Positions 10,612-22,751 of a stretch of DNA of 64,000 nt are shown piece by piece (position 1 is the stretch's first letter; every line of letters begins with the position of its first letter). The DNA is from Triops longicaudatus (Eukaryota > Arthropoda > Branchiopoda > Notostraca > Triopsidae), in the NCBI GenBank assembly GCA_022885665.1, contig JAGQDJ010000100.1, forward strand, positions 17,501-81,500. The letters are read 5' to 3'. The translations under genes were made by a program, and so were the position numbers. The notes under the pieces are model-generated. The model did no database searches, was not told where the DNA came from, and saw only the letters and a program-made list of their open reading frames with translations.

Positions 10612-13235
10612 CTAAAACATAGCAACTCGTTTGTCCCTATTTTTAGCTCTCGCCACGGACCTCGCTTTAAAGGCGGCCATATTCATGTAATTCTAGGGGC
10701 GAAAAATAAATAAAAAATTAGTCAAAATACCGAAAATATTTATTCCGTAACTTTAACTCCCTTTTTTTAGTCCTAGATTAAGAAATCGTGTTAACTTACC
10801 CTAGTTACTTTCGGAATTTTCGTTGAAACACCCTCACCGACCACCAAAGGTGCCCCCAATCCAAAAATATCCCTCACGAACTCATTTTCTGTCAAGTGCA
10901 AATTCATTCCGGAACCCAGCAACTAAAAATGCAAGAAAAGTGTCAAGTTACAGCTTTTGAATTTTAGTGTATTTTATTTACCGTGCAAAACGCATCATAT
11001 TGGTGCTTCCGAGTCCAAGAATCGAGTTCCAGAATTTCTTTGCCGAACTTTACTTTAATTTCAGGCGCCTCATTCTCCTAATTTTTTTAAAATAAGATCG
11101 TTAATTACATCTCAAGTTAATAAAATAATAAAAATAGTCCGTAATTTATTTACATGTATTTGTAGACAATTAAATTTTAGAAAACAAAATTCAGTACAAA
11201 AAAATGTAGTAAAAATTAAGTCCAGTTTAAAATCTGAACAACAAACGACTGAAGTCAATTATATTAGCTCAACGATTTTAAATGTTGTCCAATAAATTCC
11301 GACAAAGCCTCAGACAGGTACCCAAACCCGTCCCAGAACTTATTAGACACCCCACAATATATTTACTAAAAAATTAAACCCGGCGAAACACTAAGACTCC
11401 ATGAAGCTATACGAGAATCTCGCTATAACGAATCCTTATATAACAAACTGCCAAACTAGGAATTGAACGGTCCCAGTTTAAGCAAATGGGCAAAAAAGAA
11501 ATCCAGTATAAAGAAATTTCGGATATACCGGAAAAATTTATATTCCCCAAAGGTTCGTTATAGCGAGATATTGTCTGTGTAATTGCACCGAAGCGTAGTA
11601 ACCTACTTCTTATGTTTCTTAAAAAAAACTAAATAAAAATATTTAAATTAAAAATACACCAGTTATTAAGACAATAAATAATTTTTTAAAACAAATATTA
11701 CCTCAACAGCTCGCAGAATGTCTCTAAAACTTGACCGTTGCTGTTTCCTGTCCTTTTTGGCTCGGTATTTATGAGAATCTGTGGCTAACTGCCGTAATTT
11801 GCTGCATAGTTCGTCAATGTCTGTCTCAGCCTCTCCGTCTTCCTCAAAGCCATAATTTTCATCAAATTCCCTCCCTCCTTCGTACAGCAACGCGATGGCT
11901 TCACCGGACGCGATTCTCAAATCGACATCTGGTGATTCTAGGAGCTGCGCAAACTTTTTTATATGCGTCTGGCACAAGCTATGTGCTTGCCGAGCTCCCA
12001 ACAGCGTCAAAAGCAACGACCATCCTTCGACCGCTGCGGTGTACAATCGGGCCAGCTCGGGTGATGCGTTGGAAGCAGTACCGGGTACAAAGCCGGCAAA
12101 AATGGTTTCGCACGTCTTCATGACTTGGCTAACTTCTTCCAGATCGTTGGATGCGAGAAAACACGACAAACCTAACGTAGTGCAACATTGGGTCCGTGCC
12201 GCTAGAGGCGCTGTGGGGTCTAAGGCCACTTGGTTGAGAATCGGGCGCGATTCTGCGTAAACAGTCTCGGCTTCTCCGACAGCGCCCAACTGTAGGCACA
12301 ACAAAACGCCCAATTTGGCTGCCGCTTCTTGTTCTGCGCCGCGGCCTTTCTTCAACCCACGTTCCATACAATCCATCAAGGTCATTCGCCGGCCCACTAC
12401 GAAGTCGGGCAGATACTTCATGGCAAACGCTTTACATAAGATTCCCAAGGACGAAGCTCGACCGTGGGATGATTTCTGGGTCGTCAAATCAATTGCGTCT
12501 TTCAGCTTATCTTCTAAGATTTCAGTCTGACTACGCTCGTCGACTTCTCCTTTATTAACATAAATAAACCATTTATTTATTTGCTTATTTTAAATTTATT
12601 TAATTATTTACTTATTTTAAATTTATTTAATCATTTATTCATTTTAAATTATTTATGCACCGCTTATTTTACTTCAAAATAATTTCAAAAGTTACTGTTT
12701 CGAAAGTTACATTGCAATATACCATTTCTATTTTATTTTTCAACGCAAATTTACTGTAAATTCTTTATTTTTTTATTTCAATTAGTTCGCATTTTTTTGT
12801 AATTCTTGCTATTTACTTTATTCTTATTATTACCTTTTCAGTACTACTTTTAGTTTTAAGTGTTCTTTTATTTATATTCCGATTTGAATTTTATTTTTCA
12901 ATTTAATTTTCTAAAAATAAATTTTATTTATGGGGAAAAATTTAAGGATTATTATTATTATTTGGTAGGAAGGGCTTTACCGTCTTCTGCGGCGACGCTT
13001 CTCTGGTCCGATAGAGTGCTGGTAATGCTGCCAGTCTCTGCCAAAGAATCTCCATCAACATCTGAATTGAACGCATCACCCCGTTGCTTCATACCTGTGT
13101 TTTGGCGAAACCAGACTTAGCAACGAGTGACGAGAAAAGAAAAAAAGAAATGAGAAAGTTGGTTGGTTTACTTGGATCGACAGGTACGACGGCAGCACCG
13201 GATTTTCCTTTTTTTCCACTACTTTTTTTCGGCAT
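10612..13235 (-). CDS. IFRD1: Interferon-related developmental regulator (IFRD1/IFRD2 family)
   Basis: Nuclear co-regulator family with ARM-like helical repeats; vertebrate members act with histone deacetylases and in ribosome biology. Exons in transcript order: 13235-13172, 13094-12981, 12549-11702, 11077-10982, 10922-10800, 10692-10612; 441 aa, close to the vertebrate 451. A basic, Ser/Gly-rich start (MPKKSSGKKGKSG) is followed by an acidic linker (RSVAAEDGEVDERSQ), the IFRD N domain (about 60-345; landmarks ALLYEGGREFDE, SKLRQLATDSHKYRAKKDRK, SFRDILRAVE), and the IFRD C domain (about 346-441; KFGKEILELDSWTRKHQYDA, NEFVRDIFGLG). The C-terminus NMAAFKARSVARAKNRDKR is a family hallmark. The intron 2 acceptor is AAAG with a poor pyrimidine tract but is the only one that keeps frame. 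IFRD1 versus IFRD2 cannot be resolved here. Confidence 0.95.
11416..11570. mobile_element. Short MITE (TCTCGCTATAACGAA family) in an IFRD1 intron
   Basis: Perfect 16-bp inverted arms, 11417-11432 and 11554-11569 (ATCTCGCTATAACGAA and its complement), enclose about 120 bp of non-coding DNA in the 624-bp intron between IFRD1 exons 3 and 4. The arm sequence resembles terminal repeats of pogo/Tigger-like elements. Related copies lie at about 60103-60256 and 58807-58883. Confidence 0.6.
12573..12660. repeat. AT-rich tandem repeat, ~27-bp unit, about three copies
   Basis: The unit ATTTACTTATTTTAAATTTA plus TTTAATC recurs with small changes at about 12579, 12606 and 12633, inside IFRD1 intron 2. 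The same intron is otherwise T/A-rich. No coding potential. Confidence 0.6.
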
Positions 13236-15054
13236 TTTGTGCAACAATGAAGTTTGCCACAATTGAATAAGATCAGGAAGGCAGTTGTTGAGCTATAACA
13301 CGAACGCTGACACTTAATGGCAACTTAAATAAGACACGATTGAAATGCAGAGACCAGTTCTGACGCATGTTGTTTTTAGCTCATGGAAAGAACTGTGAAC
13401 GGTGCAGATTGCGCCACTCTTGGGGGGATGGAACGGCGAACGGTGAGGACTAGCTTAGGGAAGCAAGTTGGCGAATGGCGAAATTGGAAAAATGTGGACT
13501 TTCCTTAACTCTTTTCATTTTTTTCTTTTTTTTTCTTCTTTTTTTCCTTTTTTTTTTTGCTTGGTTATCTTTGTTTATAAGAGGGAATAGTTTAGTAAAA
13601 AATTAGCTGTTCTAATTTTCCTCATGACTTCATAAAATAAGAATACGTAAAATGTGTCGATAAATGAAACGCTAAAAACAAACAAGAAACAAAAATAAGA
13701 TAAAAGACAATCTATTTCAAAAAAGTATAGTCAGCTGTTGTTATTCTGAAAAAAAAAGTTTTTTTATTTCTCTTATGTATTTCGGCTTATATTTGAGTAA
13801 TAAAGATTACCCTTAATATGTGATTCCGTCATCGAACCGCATTGAATTTCGTAATGAATCGCGTAATTATTTGCACGCGGAAATAAAATCCAATGAACAA
13901 CACTTTTACAGTCGTTTGGTACAAAAAGTAATTATCGGCAATTTTTTTCTTCATCTAGTTGTTGATATGCGGAAACGCATTTTACGATATCCGGTCCATT
14001 TAGCCGGAATTCGACCCCAAATATTTACCAGTGAAAGCGTCTTTTGAGGGCAAAAACGCTGCATAGTATTCAACAGCATGTTGAATGAGGTTCATGTTCT
14101 CACTTAGTAAACACTCCGGTAACTTAAAGTACACTATTTATTTTTTCTATTATACACATCAATTCTCCCCTTGCATGTTCCATTATGGATCAGTTTTTCT
14201 CCATGGCGACTTTCAAAGACAGGTACACACTTTGAATTATTTTCGCTTCCTTTCATTCAAACATTGCGATTCCTTACCAATTTTATTTTCGTTTCTTTCT
14301 CACAGCATTTAATTTATGCGGCGAATTTCCACAAAGTCCTTTTCAATATCACAATACACTTTCGAAAGTTTCATTCACAGCGGAAATATAATTATATAAG
14401 AAGTACAAAAACGCAAGATAATTAGCTCGGTAGCTTTTTACTCGGTATATTTCTGCGGTTAGCTGTTCCTCTAGCCTGAAATCACATATTCTCGTAAATC
14501 GCAACGACTTCCATGCATTTCGGTTCGCATTGGGTTTATGTCCTAAAACCGCAACTCCACCCAACTTCAAGAAATTCAAATGTTTCAAAAAATTCAGCTG
14601 ACTTTTTCTTTACCATATCTACAAGCTCAACTTGTCCCATAGCTGAAACCTTCAATAGCGTGTTCCAAAAGTGAAAGTTGTGTCCGTATTTTATTTCTTA
14701 TTTCATAATTTAATTCGTTGTTATAATCAAGTAAACTCGTACCAATATAAATTACGCTAATGGTCGTAAGATTTACAAAACCCAACTGTTTACTCAAAGG
14801 TTTTCTCTGTGCTTTTGTTTATCCCGAACCGTCGACAAGCCACGGATTAGCCCGGAATCCTTATTATCCTCCACACGTTCGCTATCTGTTCTCGGTTTGC
14901 ATTTTCCTTTTTCCTTTCTTCTTCCCACTGGCCTGCGCGGAGCAGTTTACCGCGCAACGTATTCACGCAACCTAAAGAACCTCATTTTCATTTTTTAAGC
15001 CACCGTCCCTTTGTCCTTTTCTTCCGTTGGTTCCTTCTATTGCTCCTTTACGCC
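13236..15054. other. Intergenic region between IFRD1 and jun
   Basis: Divergent spacer of about 1.8 kb. It holds the IFRD1 5' side, a pyrimidine-only run at about 13517-13558, and AT-rich sequence with several 60-85 codon ORFs (13820, 14085, 14171, 14760) that show no domain, signal or splice support. No RNA gene or transposon recognised. Confidence 0.4.
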
Positions 15055-15161
15055 TGACGTCAATGTTACCCAATAGGAATCGTTGGCTTGACGTCGTGTT
15101 CCCAGAATAACTCGGGTGAGTCACAAGTATAAGCCAGAAGCGCCACTCTGTCCATGACTCA
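15055..15161 (+). promoter_or_regulatory. jun core promoter with CRE, AP-1, CCAAT and TATA-like elements
   Basis: Within 107 bp: perfect CRE TGACGTCA (15055-15062), CCAAT (15070-15074), half-symmetric TGACGTCG (15089-15096), AP-1/TRE TGAGTCA (15117-15123), TATA-like TATAAG (15128-15133), and a second TRE TGACTCA (15155-15161) close to the expected start site. Vertebrate c-jun is autoregulated through two AP-1-like sites near its start, so the layout implies the same feedback here. The site identities are seen; occupancy is inferred. Confidence 0.75.
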
Positions 15162-15357
15162 TTTCAAAGCAAGTGGTTGCAGCGAGTGGATCTTATTCGT
15201 ATCACACCAGCCGTCGAGGAAATACCGTCTGTTTACATTCTCCAAGTTCAGACTGTTCAATGTGCTTCTTCCACATTTAACCCCCATTGGATAACTTTGG
15301 TTTTCTCCTTAGTCCTGTGTTGAATCATCACTGTGGCTCAATTTCACCTCCATCACC

Positions 15358-16287
15358 ATGGAAACCGCATTTTACGAGGATCATATGCAGATGCCGTATA
15401 ACTCTTCACGTGACGATCTCCGCAAACGGCTCACGTTGGACCTCAACAGTCCCCGTTTAGCCAAAAAGCCGCGTTTCGACGTTCTGTTATCTTCCCCGGA
15501 CCTACATATGCTCAAACTCGCCTCTCCCGAGCTGGATAAGCTCATTATGCAGCAAAACGGACTCGTGACCTCGACTCCAACTCCGGGTCAGTTTCTCTTC
15601 CCCAAATCCGTCACCCAAGAACAGGAACTCTACGCTCGGGGCTTTGTAGAGGCTTTGGCTGAACTGCACCAACAAAACGAGCAGAACGTGAGCGCCGGGC
15701 CTAATGCGAGCCAAATTAACCCTACGTCTACAACGTCATCAGCAACCGGCCTGGAAATTATGGTCACCTCTTCCGCTATGGCTCCCTCCTCCTACAGCAC
15801 GTACACGTACACCACCTTGGGCGGGAGTGGAACAGGGGGCGGAACCTCACATTCGCACCTGTCGGGTGGGAGCTCAGTGGCGGGAGATTCAAATTCCAGT
15901 GCTTCTGTTCCAGGTATGATAAGTTCAGCATCAGGTCCAGCGGGGCGTTACGACAGCCAGACGGAAAGTTTTGCTACTGCTGTGGTTAAAGAAGAACCTC
16001 TGGCCGTCTCTACCACGCCTCCCATGTCCCCTATTGACATGGAGACACAAGAACGCATCAAGCTGGAGAGGAAGCGCCAGCGAAACCGCGTGGCAGCCTC
16101 GAAATGCCGGCGACGGAAATTGGAGCGCATTGCCAAATTGGAAGACAAGGTGCGGCAGTTGAAAAACGAAAATTCGGATTTGGCTATTGTGATGCATAAA
16201 CTGCGTGACCAGGTTTGCAGTCTGAAACAGCAAGTCATGGAACATTACAACAGCGGTTGCCAAATTGTGTTAAACTCACAATTTTGA
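15358..16287 (+). CDS. jun: Transcription factor Jun (AP-1 bZIP)
   Basis: Sequence-specific nuclear activator that dimerises with Fos or itself on TGA(G/C)TCA and acts downstream of JNK. Single exon, 309 aa, with an ideal CACCATGG start context. Residues 22-29 (RKRLTLDL) look like the JNK docking site (delta domain). Phospho-acceptor motifs correspond to mammalian S63/S73 and T91/T93: SSP at 45-47, ASP at 55-57, TPTP at 73-76. FLFPKSVTQEQE and FVEALAELHQQN match the conserved transactivation block. A Ser/Gly/Thr-rich linker (about 115-200) is followed by the bZIP: basic region 239-254 with signature N243..A246 A247..C250 R251, and a zipper with leucines at 261, 268, 275, 282 and 289 in perfect heptads. 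The intronless structure is typical of jun genes. 3' UTR probably runs to AATAAA at 17074-17079. Confidence 0.98.
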   Translation: METAFYEDHMQMPYNSSRDDLRKRLTLDLNSPRLAKKPRFDVLLSSPDLHMLKLASPELDKLIMQQNGLVTSTPTPGQFLFPKSVTQEQELYARGFVEALAELHQQNEQNVSAGPNASQINPTSTTSSATGLEIMVTSSAMAPSSYSTYTYTTLGGSGTGGGTSHSHLSGGSSVAGDSNSSASVPGMISSASGPAGRYDSQTESFATAVVKEEPLAVSTTPPMSPIDMETQERIKLERKRQRNRVAASKCRRRKLERIAKLEDKVRQLKNENSDLAIVMHKLRDQVCSLKQQVMEHYNSGCQIVLNSQF

Positions 16288-17100
16288 GCTAAAACAGAAA
16301 AAAAGTTGGATACGCATTGTTTGATTACTGTTTGCTGAACTTACGTTGGTTAGCCGGTTTTCCATGAAAGAGCTTGGATATTTTCCTATTTTTGCTCTGC
16401 TGACGTCACCGGTGGAAAAGCGGGCACAGATTTACCAGAAAAGGCGGGCAATACATGTTTTTTTGGCATTGCCTAAACATTGCCCAAAACTAGCGTTTGA
16501 CGAAAAGGACAAATGGAGCTTCCGGCCGGCATTGACTGAACGCATGCACACACGCATACACAACAAACCTTTTCTCATGTGATATCAACGTCCCCGACTG
16601 AACAGCAAAGACACTTTTATGAGACAGGGTGGTGGTAGGAGAGAACCGCCCTTTTTTTCTAGTCGGCAAGCTGGAATTTGGTTTGGGCTTTTTTATATAT
16701 GAAAAGGATCGAGGAACCATTTCTGCCTTGTTTTTTAAAAAAAAATTAATGTTTTTGTTACGCAAGAAAGTTTCTATGCAAGTTCTATTGAAAAGTGTCG
16801 CACATTGTTTTAAAAACGAAACATTGCCTATACTCGCACAGTAAACATTTTCGGAAAGCAATATTATTGTGTTGGACTCAAAGGATTGGATTGAGCCTTT
16901 TGACGGGAAAATTGAACGTGATAATTTTACAAGCTTGGCAAACGAAGTGAGCCAAAGGAAAATTCGGATGACAGTTTGACAAATTTGTATCTAAAAGAAT
17001 TGAATGCATTTTGAGAAATCGAGCTAACGCTTCCTAAATACCAAACCATTTTTGTACCGAAGTTATTTTGAAGAATAAAGAAATTGTGAACACAAAATAA
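16288..17100 (+). other. Probable jun 3' UTR
   Basis: No stop-free frame of note on either strand; a polyadenylation signal AATAAA sits at 17074-17079. A UTR of about 800 nt is normal for an immediate-early gene. Transcript end is inferred from the signal alone. Confidence 0.5.
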
Positions 17101-20029
17101 GTCTTTGATTTTTTTTAAAGGTTACAGTGTCGTGGTTAGAAGTGTGACAGTTTTCTTGTGTTTATTACTGAGGATCAGGCTTGAGCCATGCCCGTTGCCT
17201 CCATTGGGGCAATTAATTGTTATTAATAGAAGACCACTTGAGGTATGCAATTTAGAGAATTGGAAGACAGCCCAGATGTTAGATGTGCATGTTGATTAGG
17301 TGCAGATGGTGAGTATTTAATTGGTTCCTGTCCGGCGTATTTGACGTTGAATTACGGATACGAGCGTGGACGCTGAAGTTTTGCCAACTTCTGTTAATCA
17401 GTAAAGTTTATCGTTGTCTCACGGAATGCAGCAAAACATTTAGTAAACACGTAATATAAAAATGCCTCGAGAAAATGCAGATCTTGATGCCAAATTTCAC
17501 TGTACTTGTGACGAGTAATACAAATTAAGAAAAGCTCGACGGACTCGTTCAAGTCGGAGCAAGTACCGTTCACCGAGCCACGCTGCCGGCATCAGCCTCG
17601 GTGAAGATCCCTTCGTGGAAGCTAGTATTGCCGTCAGTGACACAAGGTCCCGTTGAGACAAAGAAAAAAAGGATGGTCAAAGCCAAGGATCACATTTATC
17701 TAATAGAATATAGCTCGATATTCGTGTTACAAAATTTTTTAATACTTCAGCGAGAAAGCACAAATTTAGAGGTCGAATTTAACTTTTTTCTGACAAGCAA
17801 CGAAAAATGAGCACAGGAACCTTCGACGAATTCGGACAAGCCGAAGCAAACACGGTTAACCCGGCCATGCCAACGGCAAAAGCTACGTGGATGCTATCAT
17901 TGTCATCAAAAGCAACGACAACGAACTCCATTCGAGGCGAAGAAAAAAAGGGGTTGTCAAAAACCGTGTGGAAAGGCAAAGGAACTAAAGAAAGTTGAAC
18001 TAAAGAAAGGAACTAAAGTTTGGCTATCTTGACCGTTGACCCAGAGCCGTTTATTGATGTGAACATTCTAAGCTGGTAAGGTCAACTACTGTTGGCCTTC
18101 GGGGCGGATAAGAAAAGAAAAAGAAAGCCAGCTAGGAAAATTGGGTTACAAAACTGGAAATATTATTTATAGAAGCTACTTCCGTTCCCTAAACTCATTA
18201 TTGTGTCAACGTTATTACGAAAGCTTAGCACGTTGACAACGGCAAACACTGGTGAAGCAATGCTTTCATAGTAAATTTCAACACATTTTAGTTATTTAAC
18301 AAAAAAAAAAAAAAAAAATAGTTTCGTGTTCGCGTTCAATATATTAAAAACAAAGAACTCGTGCATGTCCGGAAGTAAAAACTCAATCGCTTTTGCGACT
18401 CTACACCACTTTCTAAAAAAAGGAAAAAAAAGAAGCAATTGGATATTTCACACTGAGTCTTTTCTTTCTCTCAAGGTGACCAAATACAGCTGTGCTCATA
18501 TGATTGCAATTTAGTTTAAGGTTGAGATCTTAACCCTAGAATGACACGTGATGAGGAAAAAGTAACGTGAGACTCAAATCAAGACATATTGAACGAAAGT
18601 ACGAGAAAGAAAAACTCAGTGAAGCAGTATGTATGCAAGAGAAACCAGAACGTAGAAAACAATCCTTGGATATCTGCTTTCTAAAACTTTGAAAATAAGA
18701 TTAGGACAAGCGTACCCTGCCAAGAAACATTTTTTCTCCACCTTGTCGGACATGTCGCGACAAGCCTGGTCTGTTGACATGCTGTGGCGGCACTTTACCT
18801 CTCAAGGCGTATAAAGATTTATTTTTACTGAACCAGGCAAACATCTCTGTTAGAAAATCCCCGAAGCCACAACAAAGACCCATGAGTGTCTCAAGACCGG
18901 TCTATTGCAACTGAGAACAATCTCTTAAACGGATGTTTATCTCACTAAAGAAGTTCACTGATCTTTATAACACAGAAAACCGTAAGGAAATAAGAGAAAA
19001 AAGGAGATAAAATGAAAAGCGATTAGAAAGATTACCAGTTGTACAAAACGTACTTTATACACTTTAGGGAGCTTATATCTTTGAGATTTTTCCACATCAG
19101 ATACTTTTGTGAGACTGTTCTCATCTTCATTGCTCGATATTGATCCAGCGCTCATAAGCGGAGGGAAAAAGCACGAGATAAAATCGGGATTTCCCCCTCT
19201 TTTCCGCCGCCGTAGTAGTTGTATAAAGTACTATAAAGTCAATGGTTCGGAACGGACCAACAGCCACGACATACTCTTAGCGAAAGTAGTCACGTTGTTA
19301 CACAGAGGGGAGAGTAACAGAAAGATAGGTAACAAAAGGAGGGATACCCCGAGGCAAAAATCAATACCATGCTGTACCCACGAGGGTTACAATGTTTCCC
19401 CTTCTTCTTACGAAGACCTATTCATCAAAGTCAACCCTACCCCTATGTTAAATCGTGCAGCGATCTGAAAAACCAGCCTCTACAACGCCACGTGCCTGCA
19501 ACTGTATAAATAGTACATTGTGACAGCTTTATGTAAAATAATGAGCCTGTAGCCATTAATACGTGTATCCACAAAAATACAGTAGAAATGAAGTAAATGA
19601 AATATGAAATAATGAAGCAGTATCGCTAAAACGACACCCTTCATAACGAACTGGGCTGTGCGGTTAGAGCGTCTCGAGGAACGTAAGCTTCATGAAAGCC
19701 ACATAACGAAAACATTGGCTATCTGTTCTTCAATAGGTTCGTTCTAACTAGGTTTTTACTGTGGTATATTATCAGAAGTAGAAATTTCAAGTAACAAGAG
19801 ATACCGTAGTAATAGAGTAAATCATTTTACACCGAACTTCCTGGAAACAGATAAACTTCTACGTAACATATCGCTTGTCGTCGCTTAAAAGTTTTTTTTT
19901 ATTTTTTAGAATAACCCTTGTTGGTGTTCAGTATTTGTAAAAAAATTATCTGATACGTTTTGTAAAGGTTGAATGTATTCCGCAGCGATTTGTAAGCTGA
20001 TGGAAGTTGATTGAACGAAAACGGGACAT
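17101..20029. other. Gene-poor stretch with a decayed tandem duplication
   Basis: Apart from the duplicated blocks at 17536-17680 and 17824-17975, and a run of about 19 A at 18301-18319, I see nothing I can name. ORFs at 18326-18514, 18701-18883 (minus) and 19109-19468 have no recognisable domain, and no neighbouring exon extends them. Confidence 0.4.
17536..17975 (+). repeat. Diverged tandem duplication of a once coding-like segment
   Basis: Two related blocks, about 17536-17680 and 17824-17975, lie roughly 280-288 bp apart. Both contain a CGACG…TCG(G)…AG(C)AA start, a GTGGA(A/T)GCTA(G/T) middle, and end in GAG(A/G)C(A/G)AAGAAAAAAAGG. In one reading frame they give alignable peptides, RRTRSSRSKYRSPSHAAG versus RRIRTSRSKHG*PGHANG, the second with a stop. 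This looks like a duplicated pseudogene fragment or an old repeat; parent unknown. Confidence 0.4.
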
Positions 20030-22066
20030 TTAAATGTTAATTACACGAGACAGCTTCTGAATTCGGTTAAGCAGAATGTCTCCTTGCTTGATGGTCGACT
20101 GGTACTGCATATTTTTGGAATCTGGTCTGTTCGTCTCCACAATACCGCCCACTTTGTCAATGCGGCAATGCAAGCGGCCCGCAGCAATAAATCGTGACAG
20201 TTCCCTGAAACACAGAAAAAGTATTACACAATTAAGAATAAATAAATAAATAATAAACATGAGTTAACGCAAAAGAATAAAAAAAATAAAAGACAATTAA
20301 TATGAAAGATAAAATAAATAAACAAATAAGAATATCTAAACAAATTAAGTTATTAAATAAAAAAATACTAAAAATTAATTCCATGCTTAAAATTCGTTTG
20401 AAGCATTATATTACTGATCAATGTAGCTTTCCGTGACGCCGAAGGCTTGAGCCATGTATTGTAAAGTTAAACTGCGGTAAGATTCTAACAGCTGTGTGTA
20501 CGCCAAGATTCGCATCTCCCGGACATAGTAACGATAATGCGGAGCGAAGAAACGGTCTCGTTTCATTAAATACTCCACGTTCACTGTGAGAATAAATAAC
20601 AATTTAAACACATTTTTTCCAAATATAACGAAAAAATGAAAAAAAAACTAGAATTAATATTTATTTACGCAAGTATTGGTTAGAAAATTGACGACATAAT
20701 TAACTGAAAGGTGACATAATCTGAGAAATTTACCCAAATTGCGGAAAAATTCAGCATAATGGCAATTGTATAGGGAAAAGAGATATTCGCGAACATCTGG
20801 CGTGCTGTGTAAGACTTCCAAGATCTCTGAGCCTTTAATCACCTACAACAATGGAATCAGCATTGATCGAAGGTCAAAGGGTCATTATGAAGTCAAAATG
20901 GTACTTTGTCACGAAGTTCGTTGCGGGGAAGGGCGATCATGCTGACATAGACGGCGTAGCGGACGAACATGGGATAATCCATCAATTCGTAGGAGGTGAA
21001 AGTCGAAACCGTGTCAAGGAAAAGCTGAGCTGCTTCTTTGAAGCTACGGATAGATAGCTTGTACAGGCCTTGGTACACCTTGAGGCGGTTACGGCGGTCC
21101 CAGTCTCCTCCCTCTTCAATCAAGCTGAAAGAATCAACAACATTTAAGTTAATTAAGTTAAATTAAATTTAAGTTAATCCTTTGCTATAACTTTTTTTTT
21201 CACGAATTTATAATTCAGCTTAGAAACTTATATTGCTCATCAATAGACCTGGTTAAAATGCAAATCGATTTGCTCTTTTGTGTACACGTCTTTTGTAAGA
21301 AGTAACTGGTATGAAATAGTTCAATAAACATAAGAATGTCAACGAGATGTAAACTTACGATGTTACCCACGTAAGAAGAAGAAAAAAGAAAGGAAGGGAA
21401 CTCAACGAGCACAGAAAACGTTACATTTATGAGAAAATTATGCAAAAAAATACCTTTTTGCTTTTTCGATATTGCGAGTAATGATATCGTGGTCATTGTA
21501 GAACAAACCAATTCGAATGTTATGGAAAACGATGTCCAGACGTTGACCCAAAGAAACAGTTTTATCGTAAGTCTTACGGAAAGCCGAAAGCGCAGCTTCC
21601 TATATGTGGATTAGCAATACAGTTAAAAACTTTTTAATATTTTTAACGAAATTACTTTGCTGCCAATGCGGCACAGGTATTCGGATTTCTTGAGATTAGC
21701 TTCTCGGACTTCCATTTCGCCTAAATTGGTTTCAGCATCCTCAATAGCAGCGTCTAGTTCTTTTAATTTGGCTTCGTTATTAGCTTTCATGGTGGTTAAC
21801 AAACTTTGGTCAACCGGCCACCCTAAATCGGCGCAAACTTCTTCGTAAAACGGCGCCATATCTGAAAAATTCATTATTAGTAATGTTGGATGTTGATAAT
21901 AATATGAGTTACCATCAGCTTGAATAGCTGCCATCAGCTTATTCTGAATATCTGCATTGTTTTTTTGGTCTTGAGGGTCTGTTAAAGACAACACAAATTT
22001 ATACTGTGCCAGTTCCAGATTAGGATTTTTTTCCAACCCTTCTTGTTCCAAATTCTCAGCTGGCAT
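20030..22066 (-). CDS. PSMD6: 26S proteasome non-ATPase regulatory subunit 6 (Rpn7)
   Basis: Lid subunit of the 19S regulatory particle; helps assemble the lid for ubiquitin-conjugate degradation. Exons in transcript order: 22066-21913, 21861-21656, 21599-21454, 21124-20905, 20842-20734, 20583-20415, 20204-20030; 392 aa against 389 in human, with all phases matching. Start MPAENLEQEGLEKNP aligns with the human N-terminus. Landmarks in order: KKSEYLCRIGSK, the TPR-like helices with IEEGGDWDRRNRLKVYQGLY and DTVSTFTSYELMDY, then the PCI domain with FAPHYRYYVREMRI, SYRSLTLQYMAQAFGV and FIAAGRLHCRIDKV, ending KLSRVINI. An in-frame ATG upstream at 22159 would add 31 residues, but the family begins at the chosen Met. 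Head-to-head with CMC4 across 685 bp. Confidence 0.98.
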
Positions 22067-22751
22067 TTTGTTTATAATGCGTAAGCCGAAACAGTGAGGA
22101 TTACAGGCAAAATAATCTAACACAATTCGGTCTCGACCGGTCAAAATATGCAACCTCACTCCTTGTTGTCAAAGCGTAGAATTTAGAGCGATCAAGTTCA
22201 AATGATATCGATAATTATTACGATATCGCAATACCTTAAAATGCCGGGCTTTTTAACTTTCCACGTTTTCCTCTTTTTCTTCGAGGACTAGAGAAAATAA
22301 AGTAAATAATTTACTAACATATTGTATTGCTCTATATTTTTCAGAAAAAATTAGGTCAATTGCTGCGTTACAACCTACTGCTATATTTCATTTACTATCC
22401 TCTAAATAAACTCTAATTGAGGTCAGATAAGATGAAGTAGAATCTGACTTAGACAAACCAGTTAAAGCATTATTTTACGAACAAATAAAGAACTTTTAAT
22501 GCCTAAGCTCTATGGGCTTTCCTTGTACTCAATTACGAAACTTTGTTGAAACTTTGATAATTTTTACCGATTTTCTCGTCATCTAGCGACTACTTTACAT
22601 TTTACAGTTGTTCATTGGCGCTTCGCCAATGACAACTCTACGCAAGCCGCTACACTCCGCCCTATCGTTACGAAGAGGTAGACTTAGGCACATGATTAGT
22701 ACAGGACGGAAATACGTGTCATTTAAGTTCACTAAATTCTTTTAAAATTGA
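22067..22751. promoter_or_regulatory. Bidirectional promoter between PSMD6 and CMC4
   Basis: The 685 bp between two divergent start codons contains a perfect DREF element TATCGATA at 22206-22213. It also has a hairpin at 22606-22637 (14-bp stem with one bulge, 3-nt loop) that places ATTGG on one arm and CCAAT on the other, so both strands show a CCAAT box. No TATA box is evident, consistent with housekeeping promoters. Confidence 0.6.

Noticed and set aside
19109..19468. 119-codon plus-strand ORF between jun and PSMD6
   Set aside because: No homology recognised, no exon context, composition like surrounding non-coding DNA.
22067..22159. Extended PSMD6 N-terminus from an upstream in-frame codon
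   Set aside because: Family members start at the Met corresponding to 22066; the extra 31 residues have no counterpart.
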